64,000 nucleotides of DNA from Zunongwangia profunda SM-A87 (GTDB taxonomy: Bacteria > Bacteroidota > Bacteroidia > Flavobacteriales > Flavobacteriaceae). Position numbers and translations under genes: made by a program. The first letter of the stretch is position 1. Every line of letters starts with the position of its first letter. Below the pieces are notes generated by a model. It did not search any database, was not told the origin of the DNA, and saw only the letters and a program-made list of their open reading frames with translations. The stretch spans positions 3,168,001-3,232,000 of the forward strand of contig NC_014041.1 of assembly GCF_000023465.1 (NCBI RefSeq). Direction: 5' to 3'. Positions 46,542-53,569 of this stretch are shown here, one piece after another.

Positions 46542-47078
46542 ATGGACACGAATTTACATAACATCTATTTATTTAAAGCACTCGACGCTTATCCTTATGA
46601 GTTGGAAGAAACCATAGAGGCCTTAAATTATGCGCTTTCTTATGAACCTACCAACGCTAAAGCCTTATGCTTATTAGCCAAAATACACTCGGAACAGTTA
46701 GGCGATTATGAAATAGCTAAATCCTTGTATGCAGAAGCTTTGGCCAATAATATGGAAATGGCGAGCATTTATCCTGATTATTTATATGCTTTGCTTGCTA
46801 ACGAAGATTACGAGGAAGCTTTAAAACTTATCGATTTTGCGTTAAAAGTAAAAGGGACCGACAAGGGGGTGATTTACACCATTCAAGGACAAATTTACGA
46901 GGCTTTGTTTACCTATAAAAAAGCGCTTAAAAGCTTTAAAATGGCTAAAAAATATGCTTTTAACAATGGCTACATCTCGTTTTTAAAAGCTGAAAAAGAT
47001 AGGATTAAAGACAAAATGCCTAAAAAGAAAAAATCGAAAAATAAGAACAAGAAAAACAAAAAGAAGAAAAAGAAATAG
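46542..47078 (+). CDS. Small TPR-repeat protein with a poly-lysine tail
   Basis: About 178 residues. I prefer the ATG at 46542 over the GTG one codon before it. Three to four tetratricopeptide-like helix pairs fill residues 10-150 (EALNYALSYEPTNAKALCLLA, AKSLYAEALANNMEMASIYP, EEALKLIDFALKVKGTDKGV). The last 25 residues are almost all lysine and asparagine (PKKKKSKNKNKKNKKKKK), suited to binding RNA or another polyanion. No signal peptide. It directly precedes the tRNA-like gene cluster on the same strand, so an RNA-linked role is a reasonable guess only. Confidence 0.78.
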   Translation: MDTNLHNIYLFKALDAYPYELEETIEALNYALSYEPTNAKALCLLAKIHSEQLGDYEIAKSLYAEALANNMEMASIYPDYLYALLANEDYEEALKLIDFALKVKGTDKGVIYTIQGQIYEALFTYKKALKSFKMAKKYAFNNGYISFLKAEKDRIKDKMPKKKKSKNKNKKNKKKKKK

Positions 47079-47094
47079 GCGGTTTGACGGGCGC

Positions 47095-47120
47095 CGGGCA
47101 ATGTAAAAATGCATTGCCCG
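47095..47120 (+). terminator. Hairpin between the TPR gene and the tRNA-Phe-like gene
   Basis: CGGGCAATG (47095-47103) pairs exactly with CATTGCCCG (47112-47120), loop of 8 nt, followed by AATTT. It is probably a weak terminator of the TPR gene; it could also be the first hairpin of a longer RNA. Confidence 0.55.
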
Positions 47121-47125
47121 AATTT

Positions 47126-47198
47126 GGAACAGTAGCAAAGCAGGTCTATGCGACAGACTGAAAATCTGAAGATACAGGTTCGATTCCTGTCTGTTCCT
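47126..47198 (+). tRNA. tRNA-Phe(GAA)-like gene with unusual features
   Basis: A cloverleaf fits: acceptor GGAACAG/CTGTTCC (47126-47132, 47191-47197, seven pairs), TA, a D-arm GCA..TGC of only three pairs with GG in the loop, and an anticodon stem of four good pairs with loop CTGAAAA, so anticodon GAA. The variable loop AGAT is 4 nt and the T-arm ACAGG-TTCGATT-CCTGT is perfect. Oddities are the U discriminator base (A is expected for tRNA-Phe), the weak D-stem and an A-A mismatch at 27-43. No CCA is encoded. It may be a functional minor tRNA or a tRNA mimic belonging to the cluster that follows. Confidence 0.65.
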
Positions 47199-47203
47199 CC
47201 TAA

Positions 47204-47368
47204 CCTATGTTTGATTTAAGAGAATCTTGGAGCGGAGGCTGAGTGAAATCTTTGCAAAAGATTTTGTATCGAAGCTTCCATTTTGGTGGCATTTCGATAC
47301 AAATTTTCCTTAAAAATTCACTCAATGACCCAAAAATGGTGGTAATCAATTCTTAAATCAAACACAGG
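47204..47368. repeat. Long imperfect palindromic element with REP core
   Basis: The outer arms 47204-47221 and 47351-47368 match in 17 of 18 pairs (GTTTGATTTAAGA with TCTTAAATCAAAC). Inside are a GCTGAGTGAAATCTTT..GATTTTGTATCGAAGC hairpin and its inverted partner TTTCGATACAAATTTT..AATTCACTCAA. This is the double-REP layout seen elsewhere in the window, here inserted between the tRNA-Phe-like gene and the permuted units. Confidence 0.7.
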
Positions 47369-47504
47369 TACATAAAAATTTCAAATTCAAGTCTTGTTGG
47401 GTGTTTCTGTATAGCACTATTGCATAATACATTGCTGAAAAGTATAATGATTTTATGTTCAACTTGGTTTGAAGGTTAGCAGTATACCATAATTATTGCA
47501 CGGC
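47369..47504 (+). ncRNA. Structured leader before the permuted tRNA-like units
   Basis: It contains a partial D-arm-like hairpin (TTC..GAA around 47458-47473 with TTGGT in the loop) and a six-pair hairpin GCAGTA/TATTGC (47479-47484 with 47494-47499) with loop TACCATAAT, resembling an anticodon arm. TGCATAAT (about 47421) can pair with ATTATTGCA (about 47492). This looks like the front part of the same RNA as the units that follow, but boundaries are uncertain. Confidence 0.4.
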
Positions 47505-47574
47505 TCTGTAGGTCGTGGGTTCGACTCCCACTAATGTTTTAAACATTATAGTTCAGCTCGGTTAGAACAACAGA
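47505..47574 (+). ncRNA. Permuted tRNA-like unit 1
   Basis: It reads in the order of a tRNA opened at its anticodon and closed at its acceptor. The anticodon-stem 3' strand TCTGT comes first (47505-47509), then variable loop AGGTC, T-arm GTGGG-TTCGACT-CCCAC (47515-47531) and acceptor 3' strand TAATGTT. A 3-nt loop TTA leads to acceptor 5' strand AACATTA (47542-47548), linker TA, D-arm GTTC-AGCTCGGTTA-GAAC (47551-47568), A, and anticodon-stem 5' strand ACAGA (47570-47574), complementary to TCTGT. All stems pair perfectly and conserved tRNA positions are kept. The anticodon loop and a free 3' end are absent, so it cannot be charged. Confidence 0.8.
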
Positions 47575-47644
47575 TTTCTTTGTTGCGGGTTCGAGTCCCG
47601 CCAAAAGCTAAAGGCTTTTGTAACTCAATTGGTAGAGTAGGAAG
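47575..47644 (+). ncRNA. Permuted tRNA-like unit 2
   Basis: It follows unit 1 with no gap and has the same length (70 nt) and order. Anticodon-stem 3' strand TTTCT (47575-47579), variable loop TTGTT, T-arm GCGGG-TTCGAGT-CCCGC (47585-47601), acceptor 3' strand CAAAAGC, 5-nt loop TAAAG and acceptor 5' strand GCTTTTG (47614-47620). Then come TA, D-arm ACTC-AATTGGTA-GAGT (47623-47638), A, and anticodon-stem 5' strand GGAAG (47640-47644), which pairs with TTTCT using two G-U pairs. Sequence differs from unit 1 in nearly every stem while pairing is kept, so structure is under selection. Confidence 0.78.
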
Positions 47645-48060
47645 CTAGACTGATTATCTAGTCACACGGAGTTGACCGCTCCTAAAACAGGTCTCCTAAG
47701 CCGTTATGCTTTAAAACTGACAACTAAAAAACCGAAAAAGTGAATGGGCAAATTCTATGATTAGAAGGAGCAATCTGAGCCTTGCCAGAACCCACAATCA
47801 CTTAGTAACCAAAGCTAGTGCTTTTGTGATGCTTGAGCGTAACAATGAAGGCTGAAAAGGCTAAATTCTTAGGTTCAAAATTTATAAAACCAATTGGTGG
47901 CCGTTATTAATTATTGAAGGTTCCGCAAGGTGAAGATCATTCGCTTTTAGGTTTTTAATTAACAAAAAATGCGTAAGGGATTGCAGGCAGGTATAACGTA
48001 ATGCAGGCAGGCCCTACCCGTTAGGGATACGCCCAAAATATACTTTTAAAAGTAGGCAGG
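47645..48060 (+). ncRNA. Structured RNA region between the tRNA-like units and the Band-7 gene
   Basis: No protein gene fits. First come an anticodon-arm-like hairpin CTAGA-CTGATTA-TCTAG (47645-47661) and a T-arm-like hairpin GGAG-TTGACCG-CTCC (47668-47682). A larger domain follows, with closing pairs AAGTGA (47738-47743) and TCACTT (47798-47803) plus TGGG (47745-47748) and CCCA (47791-47794) around inner hairpin TTCTA/TAGAA. AAAGC/GCTTT follows at about 47811-47824. Three GCAGGCAGG words lie at about 47983, 48003 and 48052. It is probably the 3' part of the tRNA-like transcript and the leader of the Band-7 gene. Confidence 0.45.
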
Positions 48061-48106
48061 TTCTAGAATTGCCAAAATTGAATGTTGAATTTTAAATAAA
48101 AAGAAA

Positions 48107-49207
48107 ATGAAACGAGTTAGAATTACCAACGGAACGATTGGATTGGTTTTTAAAAATGGCGAATTGATCAAGGTGCTTGAAAAAGGAACTCATTGGCTAT
48201 TTTTTAATGAAATGTTGATTAGATACGATCTTACCAAAAGACTTGAATTGCCTGTTGCTTTTGAAATGGTGAAGGATTGTAATGAGTTGATTGAAATGTT
48301 ACATGTAGTAGAAGTGAAAGATCAGGAGTTGGTTTTGGTTTTTGAAAACGGAAATTTCAGGGAAGTATTAACTTCGGGTAGACATTTGTTCTGGAATAAA
48401 TTGTTGGATTACAACTTTATAAAAACAGATATGAGTCAGCTAGAAATCCCCAAAGAAATTGATAGCAACTTACTTTCCAGGTACGAATTGGCAAGATTTG
48501 TAAGGGTTTTTGAAGTATCAGCCCACGAAGAAGCTTTGTTGATGATCGATGATGTTTACACGCAAAAGCTCAATGCCGGTATCTACCGATTTTGGAAAAA
48601 CGACACCAGTGTAAAAATTGCTCGTGTAGATTTAAGGCATTTGCAACTGGAAGTTAGCGGTCAGGAATTGTTAACCAAAGATAAGGCAGCAATTAGAATT
48701 AACTTTTTTGCAAACTACAAAGTAGTGAATAGCGAAAAGGCAATTTTAGACAACAAAGATTACAGAAAGCAATTGTATGTGGCCTTGCAGTTAAGCCTTA
48801 GAGCATTTGTGGGACAATACACCTTGGATGAATTGCTTTCTAACAAAGTGACGATTGCTGAATCTGTTTTTACAGAAGTACTTGAAGTAACCGAGGATCT
48901 AGGTGTTCAACTCTTGTCTTGTGGTATTAAAGATGTGATTTTAACTGGTGAAATGAAAGATATTATGAACCAGGTATTGATTGCTGAAAAAAGAGCACAG
49001 GCAAGTGTGATTACCAGAAGGGAAGAAACTGCTTCTACCCGAAGTTTGTTGAATACGGCTAAATTGATGGCTGACAACGAAATGTTGTACAAACTAAAGG
49101 AAATGGAGTATGTTGAAAAAATTGCCGACAAAATTGGGGAAATCACCCTAAACGGTAATGGTGGAATGGTTAAACAGCTAAAAGAAATTTTTGCGGTGAA
49201 TACTTAA
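48107..49207 (+). CDS. SPFH/Band-7 domain protein (slipin-like), probable tRNA-like RNA partner
   Basis: 366 residues. The middle is an SPFH/Band-7 domain (about 130-300; NAGIYRFWKNDTSVKIARVDLR, KAAIRINFFANYKVVNSEKA, LDELLSNKVTIAESVFTEV, LGVQLLSCGIKDVILTGEM). A helical C-terminus follows (AEKRAQASVITRREETASTRS). The N-terminal 125 residues hold two similar beta-rich blocks (TIGLVFKNGELIKVLEKGTHWLF and ELVLVFENGNFREVLTSGRHLFW), a duplicated module. The N-terminal membrane anchor of classical stomatins and slipins is absent, so a cytosolic oligomeric scaffold is likely. The permuted tRNA-like units lie just upstream on the same strand; such Band-7 proteins with a tRNA-like RNA have been proposed as RNA-repair cofactors. 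Confidence 0.85.
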   Translation: MKRVRITNGTIGLVFKNGELIKVLEKGTHWLFFNEMLIRYDLTKRLELPVAFEMVKDCNELIEMLHVVEVKDQELVLVFENGNFREVLTSGRHLFWNKLLDYNFIKTDMSQLEIPKEIDSNLLSRYELARFVRVFEVSAHEEALLMIDDVYTQKLNAGIYRFWKNDTSVKIARVDLRHLQLEVSGQELLTKDKAAIRINFFANYKVVNSEKAILDNKDYRKQLYVALQLSLRAFVGQYTLDELLSNKVTIAESVFTEVLEVTEDLGVQLLSCGIKDVILTGEMKDIMNQVLIAEKRAQASVITRREETASTRSLLNTAKLMADNEMLYKLKEMEYVEKIADKIGEITLNGNGGMVKQLKEIFAVNT

Positions 49208-49209
49208 GT

Positions 49210-49241
49210 AAAGAGGCTAATGGTAAAAGATTGGCCTCTTT
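49210..49241 (+). terminator. Intrinsic terminator after the Band-7 gene
   Basis: AAAGAGGC (49210-49217) pairs with GCCTCTTT (49234-49241), beginning 3 nt after the stop codon. Confidence 0.8.
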
Positions 49242-49389
49242 CTATATACACAGTTGATGAGATAGGGCTCTCCTCATTTACATTTAGCTTTATCTTAAAT
49301 CAATTTTCCTAGTTATTATTCAATTTTATAACCTTATTATCAAATCCTAAATAAGAAAACTCTAAAGCGACCTCTGAATTTTAGACTTA

Positions 49390-49426
49390 CTAATACACTT
49401 ATATATACATTACATAAGTGTATTAG
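49390..49426. terminator. Perfect 13-bp inverted repeat between convergent genes
   Basis: CTAATACACTTAT (49390-49402) and ATAAGTGTATTAG (49414-49426) are exact complements with an 11-nt loop. It lies between the Band-7 gene and the convergent uxuB and probably terminates uxuAB transcription on the minus strand. Confidence 0.6.
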
Positions 49427-49462
49427 CTATAACTTTTCTTTGATAACTCTTCTAATCGAGAG

Positions 49463-50269
49463 TTAAATCCCTCCAAAGGCACTAAAACCTCCATCAACAG
49501 GAATAACTATACCGGTTACAAAAGCAGACGCATCACTTGCTAACCAAACCGCGGCTCCCTGTAATTCTTCGGGTTCGCCAAATCTGGCCATAGGCGTATT
49601 ATCAACAATTTTTTGACCTCTACTGGTTAAAGACCCATCCTGATTTAATAGCAAGTCACGATTTTGTTCTCCTACAAAAAATCCAGGTGCAATGGCATTT
49701 ACACGAAGACCTTCTCCATATTTATGATTGAGTTCTACGGCAAGCCATTTTGTAAAATTATCGATAGCAGCTTTTGAAGCAGAATAGCCCATTACTCTGG
49801 TAATAGTTTTTTGGGCAGCCATCGAGGATATATTGATCACGCTGCCTTTTTTCTGTTTCACCATTTCTTTAGCAAAAACCAGTGTTGGTAAAACGGTACC
49901 ATTAAAATTAAGCTGATTAACTCCATCTAGCGCTTCCAAAGAAAGATCAAAAAACTCCTGATCTGGGGTAATTACCGCTCCCTTTTTATTTCCACCGGCT
50001 CCATTTACCAAAATATCAATACTTCCCCATTTATCCAGGATTTTATCTTTAGCTGCCATTAAACTTTCTTTATTCAATACATCGGCTACAACTGCTAAAG
50101 CTTCTCCTCCTTTATCTTTTATTTCTTTAACTCGGTGTTCTACTGTTTCTTCGGTTCTACCCAAAACTGCTACTTTAGCCCCATTTTTTGATAGTCCGTG
50201 TGCAATTGCCCCACCTAAAACTCCGTTTCCGCCGGTTACAATTGCTATTTTTCCATTTAATTCAAACAT
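49463..50269 (-). CDS. uxuB: D-mannonate oxidoreductase (fructuronate reductase), SDR type
   Basis: Reduces D-fructuronate to D-mannonate. 268 residues, a classical SDR rather than the mannitol-dehydrogenase-type UxuB of E. coli. Seen: TGGNGVLGGAIAHGLSKNGA (residues 12-31), ILVNGAGGNKKGAV (about 85), catalytic Ser in INISSMAAQK, Tyr-Lys in YSASKAAIDNF, and PVDGGFSAFGGI at the end. The function is assigned mainly because it is 4 nt downstream of uxuA, the next enzyme, and because the NGAGGNKKGA block is typical of SDRs in this role. Confidence 0.85.
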   Translation of the reverse strand: MFELNGKIAIVTGGNGVLGGAIAHGLSKNGAKVAVLGRTEETVEHRVKEIKDKGGEALAVVADVLNKESLMAAKDKILDKWGSIDILVNGAGGNKKGAVITPDQEFFDLSLEALDGVNQLNFNGTVLPTLVFAKEMVKQKKGSVINISSMAAQKTITRVMGYSASKAAIDNFTKWLAVELNHKYGEGLRVNAIAPGFFVGEQNRDLLLNQDGSLTSRGQKIVDNTPMARFGEPEELQGAAVWLASDASAFVTGIVIPVDGGFSAFGGI

Positions 50270-50273
50270 ATTT

Positions 50274-51458
50274 TTATTTCAATGAATTTATAATTCCAAA
50301 TTCTAATCCGCGTAATTCCGCCAAGCCGCGTAAACGGCCTATAGCCGAATATCCTGGATAATAAGGTTTCCCTTGGTCATCCATCATTTCATGACCATGG
50401 TCTGGACGCATTGGTAAAACCCTATGATCTTTTTTATGGCACTCATAGAATTTTCTGATCAAATTATACATTTCAGCACTTCCTTCTAAATGATTGGCTT
50501 CATAAAAGTGATAAGGCGCTACTCGGTTTACAGAACGCAAATGCACAAAATGAATACGCTTATACCAGGTTTCAATAATACCGGTTAATTTATTTTCTTC
50601 GGAAGCGCCTAAGCTACCACTACAAAATGTAAGTCCGTTATGAACTGAAGGAACTGCTTCAAAAATAAATTTTAAATCTTCAGCTGTACTTACAATTCTG
50701 GGAAGCCCAAAAACAGGCCATGGTGGATCATCAGGATGAATCGCCAATACAACATTTAATTCTTCAGCGACAGGAATTACTTCCGTTAGAAAATAAATAA
50801 GGTTTTCCTGTAATTGTTCTCTTGAAATACCATCATACTGTTTCAGCCCATTTTTTAATTTTTCAATGGTAAAACCATCTTTATCTCCGGGCAATGCCAT
50901 TAATAAACTTTGCTTTAAAACAGCGATTTCATGATCTGAAAGACTTTCATATTTCGCTTTAGCGCGCATCAAAATATCATCTGAATAAGATTGTTCAGCA
51001 TTTTCTCGTTGTAACATATATACATCAAAAATCACTACATCAACCATATCGTGAAGCAAGGCGGTACTCCCATCTTCCAGTTCGTATCGAACGTTAGTTC
51101 TTAACCAGTCCAGAATAGGCATAAAATTATAGCAGATAGTTTTAACACCGCAAGCCGCTAAATTTTTAATGCTTTCTTTGTAGTTCTCGATCAGTTGATC
51201 TCTTTCCGGTCTTCCTTGTTTTATAAATTCGTGCACCGGCAAACTTTCTACCACATTCCAATGCAATTTAAAAGAGTGCAATCGATTGCTTTCTTCGATC
51301 TGAGAAATACGCTCTTTAATAGCTTCTTTCGTCCAGATTTCACCAACAGGAATTTGATGTAAAGCAGTGACAACACCATGTGCTCCTGCTTGTTTTATAG
51401 TAGCCAGTTTTACCGGATCATTAGGACCATACCACCGCCAGCTTTGTTCAAAAATCAT
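50274..51458 (-). CDS. uxuA: D-mannonate dehydratase
   Basis: Dehydrates D-mannonate to 2-keto-3-deoxy-D-gluconate. 394 residues, full length. Seen: QSWRWYGPNDPVKLATIKQAG (N-terminal signature), GVVTALHQIPVGEIW, VKTICYNFMPILDWLRTN, LAIHPDDPPWPVFGLPRIV, NGLTFCSGSLGA and HFVHLRSVNRV with metal and substrate residues, and LPMRPDHGHEMMDD. It is co-transcribed with uxuB. This completes the glucuronate branch of the pathway, whose isomerase and KDG-processing genes lie 6-15 kb away. Confidence 0.95.
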   Translation of the reverse strand: MIFEQSWRWYGPNDPVKLATIKQAGAHGVVTALHQIPVGEIWTKEAIKERISQIEESNRLHSFKLHWNVVESLPVHEFIKQGRPERDQLIENYKESIKNLAACGVKTICYNFMPILDWLRTNVRYELEDGSTALLHDMVDVVIFDVYMLQRENAEQSYSDDILMRAKAKYESLSDHEIAVLKQSLLMALPGDKDGFTIEKLKNGLKQYDGISREQLQENLIYFLTEVIPVAEELNVVLAIHPDDPPWPVFGLPRIVSTAEDLKFIFEAVPSVHNGLTFCSGSLGASEENKLTGIIETWYKRIHFVHLRSVNRVAPYHFYEANHLEGSAEMYNLIRKFYECHKKDHRVLPMRPDHGHEMMDDQGKPYYPGYSAIGRLRGLAELRGLEFGIINSLK

Positions 51459-51763
51459 AATCTATTTAAATTTGGTTCTTCTAATAAAAAATTCATTAAA
51501 GATTTAATAAATTTCAAAAACCTGAAAGTTAGAAAAATAAACTTAAACTCTGGTCATGCCAAAACTAGAAAATATCAAAAACTCTTAAAAATTTTAGACC
51601 AGGTTAAATAACTCACAATTAAAAATATACAATCATTTTCAGCAGTAAATTAGACTAAACTACCTCGGGGCAAGCCCACGAGGCATTCGATAGAAACAAA
51701 ATTATAATTACAAGACGAGCCTCGGGGTATTAAACCCTTTGGCGGCGCAAATAAAAACTGAAG
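51459..51763. other. Spacer between uxuA and the GH13 gene, with a small REP-like hairpin
   Basis: No gene seen in 305 bases between divergent units. CCTCG (51663-51667) and CGAGG (51679-51683) frame GGGCAAGCCCA, a short GC-rich palindrome in AT-rich DNA; a half copy (GCCTCGGGGTATTAAACCC) follows at about 51719. No promoter box could be assigned with confidence. Confidence 0.45.
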
Positions 51764-53569
51764 ATGATGGAAGAAAATAAGCTAAGTTATCCTATAGCTC
51801 CCTCTGATGGGATGGGTGCTATACCAGAAAATGATAAAACTACATTTAGGGTTTGGGCTCCCAATGCCGATAAAGTAAGTGTTACAGGCGATTTTAATGA
51901 CTGGAACCCAAACGATTTGCCTCTAGAGCCAGAAGAAAACGGCTATTGGGCAGCCACGACCACCAAAGCAAAAAAAGGCGATCAATATAAATATCATATC
52001 GAAAACGGTGATATTTCAGTGTACAAAAACGATCCCTATGCTTTTGAAGTCACCAATAGCGACGGAAATTCAATAATTCGGGATCTTAATTTTGATTGGG
52101 AAGAAGATAATTTTCAATTACCCCCGTGGAATTCGCTGGTGATTTACGAACTTCATGTGGGTACTTTTAACCGTAAAAATCCAGATGCTGTAGGTACTTT
52201 TCAGGATGTTATCGAAAAACTGGATTACCTGAAATCTCTCGGTATTAATTGTATCGAATTACTGCCGGTAGCCGAATTTGCCGGTGGAATTTCCTGGGGT
52301 TATAATCCAGCACATCCTTTTGCTATAGAACAGGATTATGGCGGACCTGAAGGTCTTTTTCAATTAATAAAGACAGCACATCAAAAAGGAATTGGAGTCA
52401 TTATGGATGTTGTCTACAATCATTTAGGGCCATCTGATGTCGATCTATGGCAATTTGACGGTTGGCAGGAGAATGATAAAGGAGGGATTTATTTTTATAA
52501 TGATCACCGCAGCGATACTCCCTGGGGTGATACACGACCAGATTATGGCCGCCCTGAAGTTCGGCAGTATTTTAGGGATAATGCTTTAATGTGGATCGAA
52601 AAATATCATTGCGATGGTCTTAGGATGGATGCCACATCCTACATTCGATATGAAGGTGGCGGATTAGGTTTTGATACCGAAATTCTTGAGGGCATCATCA
52701 TGATGCGAGACATAAATGCTGAAATTCGACATAAATATCCCAATACCATAACCATTGCGGAAGATCTTAAAGCTGACAATATCATCACAGCTCCTACAGA
52801 AAATGGGGGGATTGGATATGGAACACAGTGGGATATGAAATTTGTACATCCGGTAAGAGAAGTATTAACGGCATTAAACGATGATGAACGCGACCTGCAA
52901 AAAATTGTTGATGCCATAGTTTACAAGTATAATGACGATGTATTTAATCGGGTAATCTACACCGAATCCCATGACGAAGTTGCCAACGGAAAAGCCAGGG
53001 TTCCGGAAGAAATTCAACCCGGCGATGCCGAAAGTAGTTTTGCTAAAAAACGATCCATCTTAGGTTTAGTACTGGTGATGACTTCCCCAGGAATTCCCAT
53101 GATTTTTCAGGGACAGGAATTTTTAGAGGACGGCTATTTTAAAGATACGGAAGAACTCAACTGGGACAAATTAAACCGACTTGAAGGAATCGATCAACTT
53201 AGTGCCGATCTTATTAAACTGAGAACCGGAGAAACCCCAGGCGCGGAAGGCCTTAAAGGACAACATACTGAAATCATCCATTTTAACCAGGAAAATAAAA
53301 TTTTGGCTTATAAACGTACAATGGACGGGGCACAGCCTGCCCTGATAATTCTTAACTTCGGAAATAATGATTTTGAAGACTACGGAATTGGTATTGAAGC
53401 AGATAAAAACTGGAAAATAAAATTTAACAGTACATGGAAAGGTTACGATAAAGATTTCTCTGAATTACCGGTAGAAGACATCCAAAAAGTACATGAAGAA
53501 TCAGACCAAAAAGAATGGACAGGTAAAGTGAATATTCCTGCTTATGGAGCACTAATTTATGCGTTGTAA
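51764..53569 (+). CDS. GH13 alpha-glucan enzyme with CBM48 (branching-enzyme-like)
   Basis: 601 residues without signal peptide, so cytosolic. An N-terminal CBM48/early-set domain (about 25-105; FRVWAPNADKVSVTGDFNDW) is followed by the GH13 barrel. The catalytic set is visible: nucleophile Asp in DGLRMDATSYI, acid Glu in TIAEDLKAD, third Asp in ESHDEVANG, plus GWGYNPAHPFAIE-like region ISWGYNPAHPFAIEQDYGG and DVVYNHLGPSD. The layout and SHDE motif fit 1,4-alpha-glucan branching enzymes or trehalohydrolase-like relatives. It is shorter than most GlgB proteins and has no other glycogen gene beside it, so the exact reaction is uncertain. Confidence 0.85.
   Translation: MMEENKLSYPIAPSDGMGAIPENDKTTFRVWAPNADKVSVTGDFNDWNPNDLPLEPEENGYWAATTTKAKKGDQYKYHIENGDISVYKNDPYAFEVTNSDGNSIIRDLNFDWEEDNFQLPPWNSLVIYELHVGTFNRKNPDAVGTFQDVIEKLDYLKSLGINCIELLPVAEFAGGISWGYNPAHPFAIEQDYGGPEGLFQLIKTAHQKGIGVIMDVVYNHLGPSDVDLWQFDGWQENDKGGIYFYNDHRSDTPWGDTRPDYGRPEVRQYFRDNALMWIEKYHCDGLRMDATSYIRYEGGGLGFDTEILEGIIMMRDINAEIRHKYPNTITIAEDLKADNIITAPTENGGIGYGTQWDMKFVHPVREVLTALNDDERDLQKIVDAIVYKYNDDVFNRVIYTESHDEVANGKARVPEEIQPGDAESSFAKKRSILGLVLVMTSPGIPMIFQGQEFLEDGYFKDTEELNWDKLNRLEGIDQLSADLIKLRTGETPGAEGLKGQHTEIIHFNQENKILAYKRTMDGAQPALIILNFGNNDFEDYGIGIEADKNWKIKFNSTWKGYDKDFSELPVEDIQKVHEESDQKEWTGKVNIPAYGALIYAL

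Noticed and set aside
47614..47690. A normal-order tRNA-Ile(GAT) from the D-arm at 47623 onward
   Set aside because: The acceptor strand GCTTTTG pairs upstream with CAAAAGC, not downstream. Five extra bases lie between the D-arm and the anticodon-like hairpin, and the T-loop is TTGACCG. The permuted reading fits all stems.
47738..47803. Group I intron core in the structured RNA region
   Set aside because: Only a Q-like word (GCAATCTGAGCC) is suggestive. I could not find matching P, R and S elements or exon junctions, and the closing helix AAGTGA/TCACTT explains the segment better.
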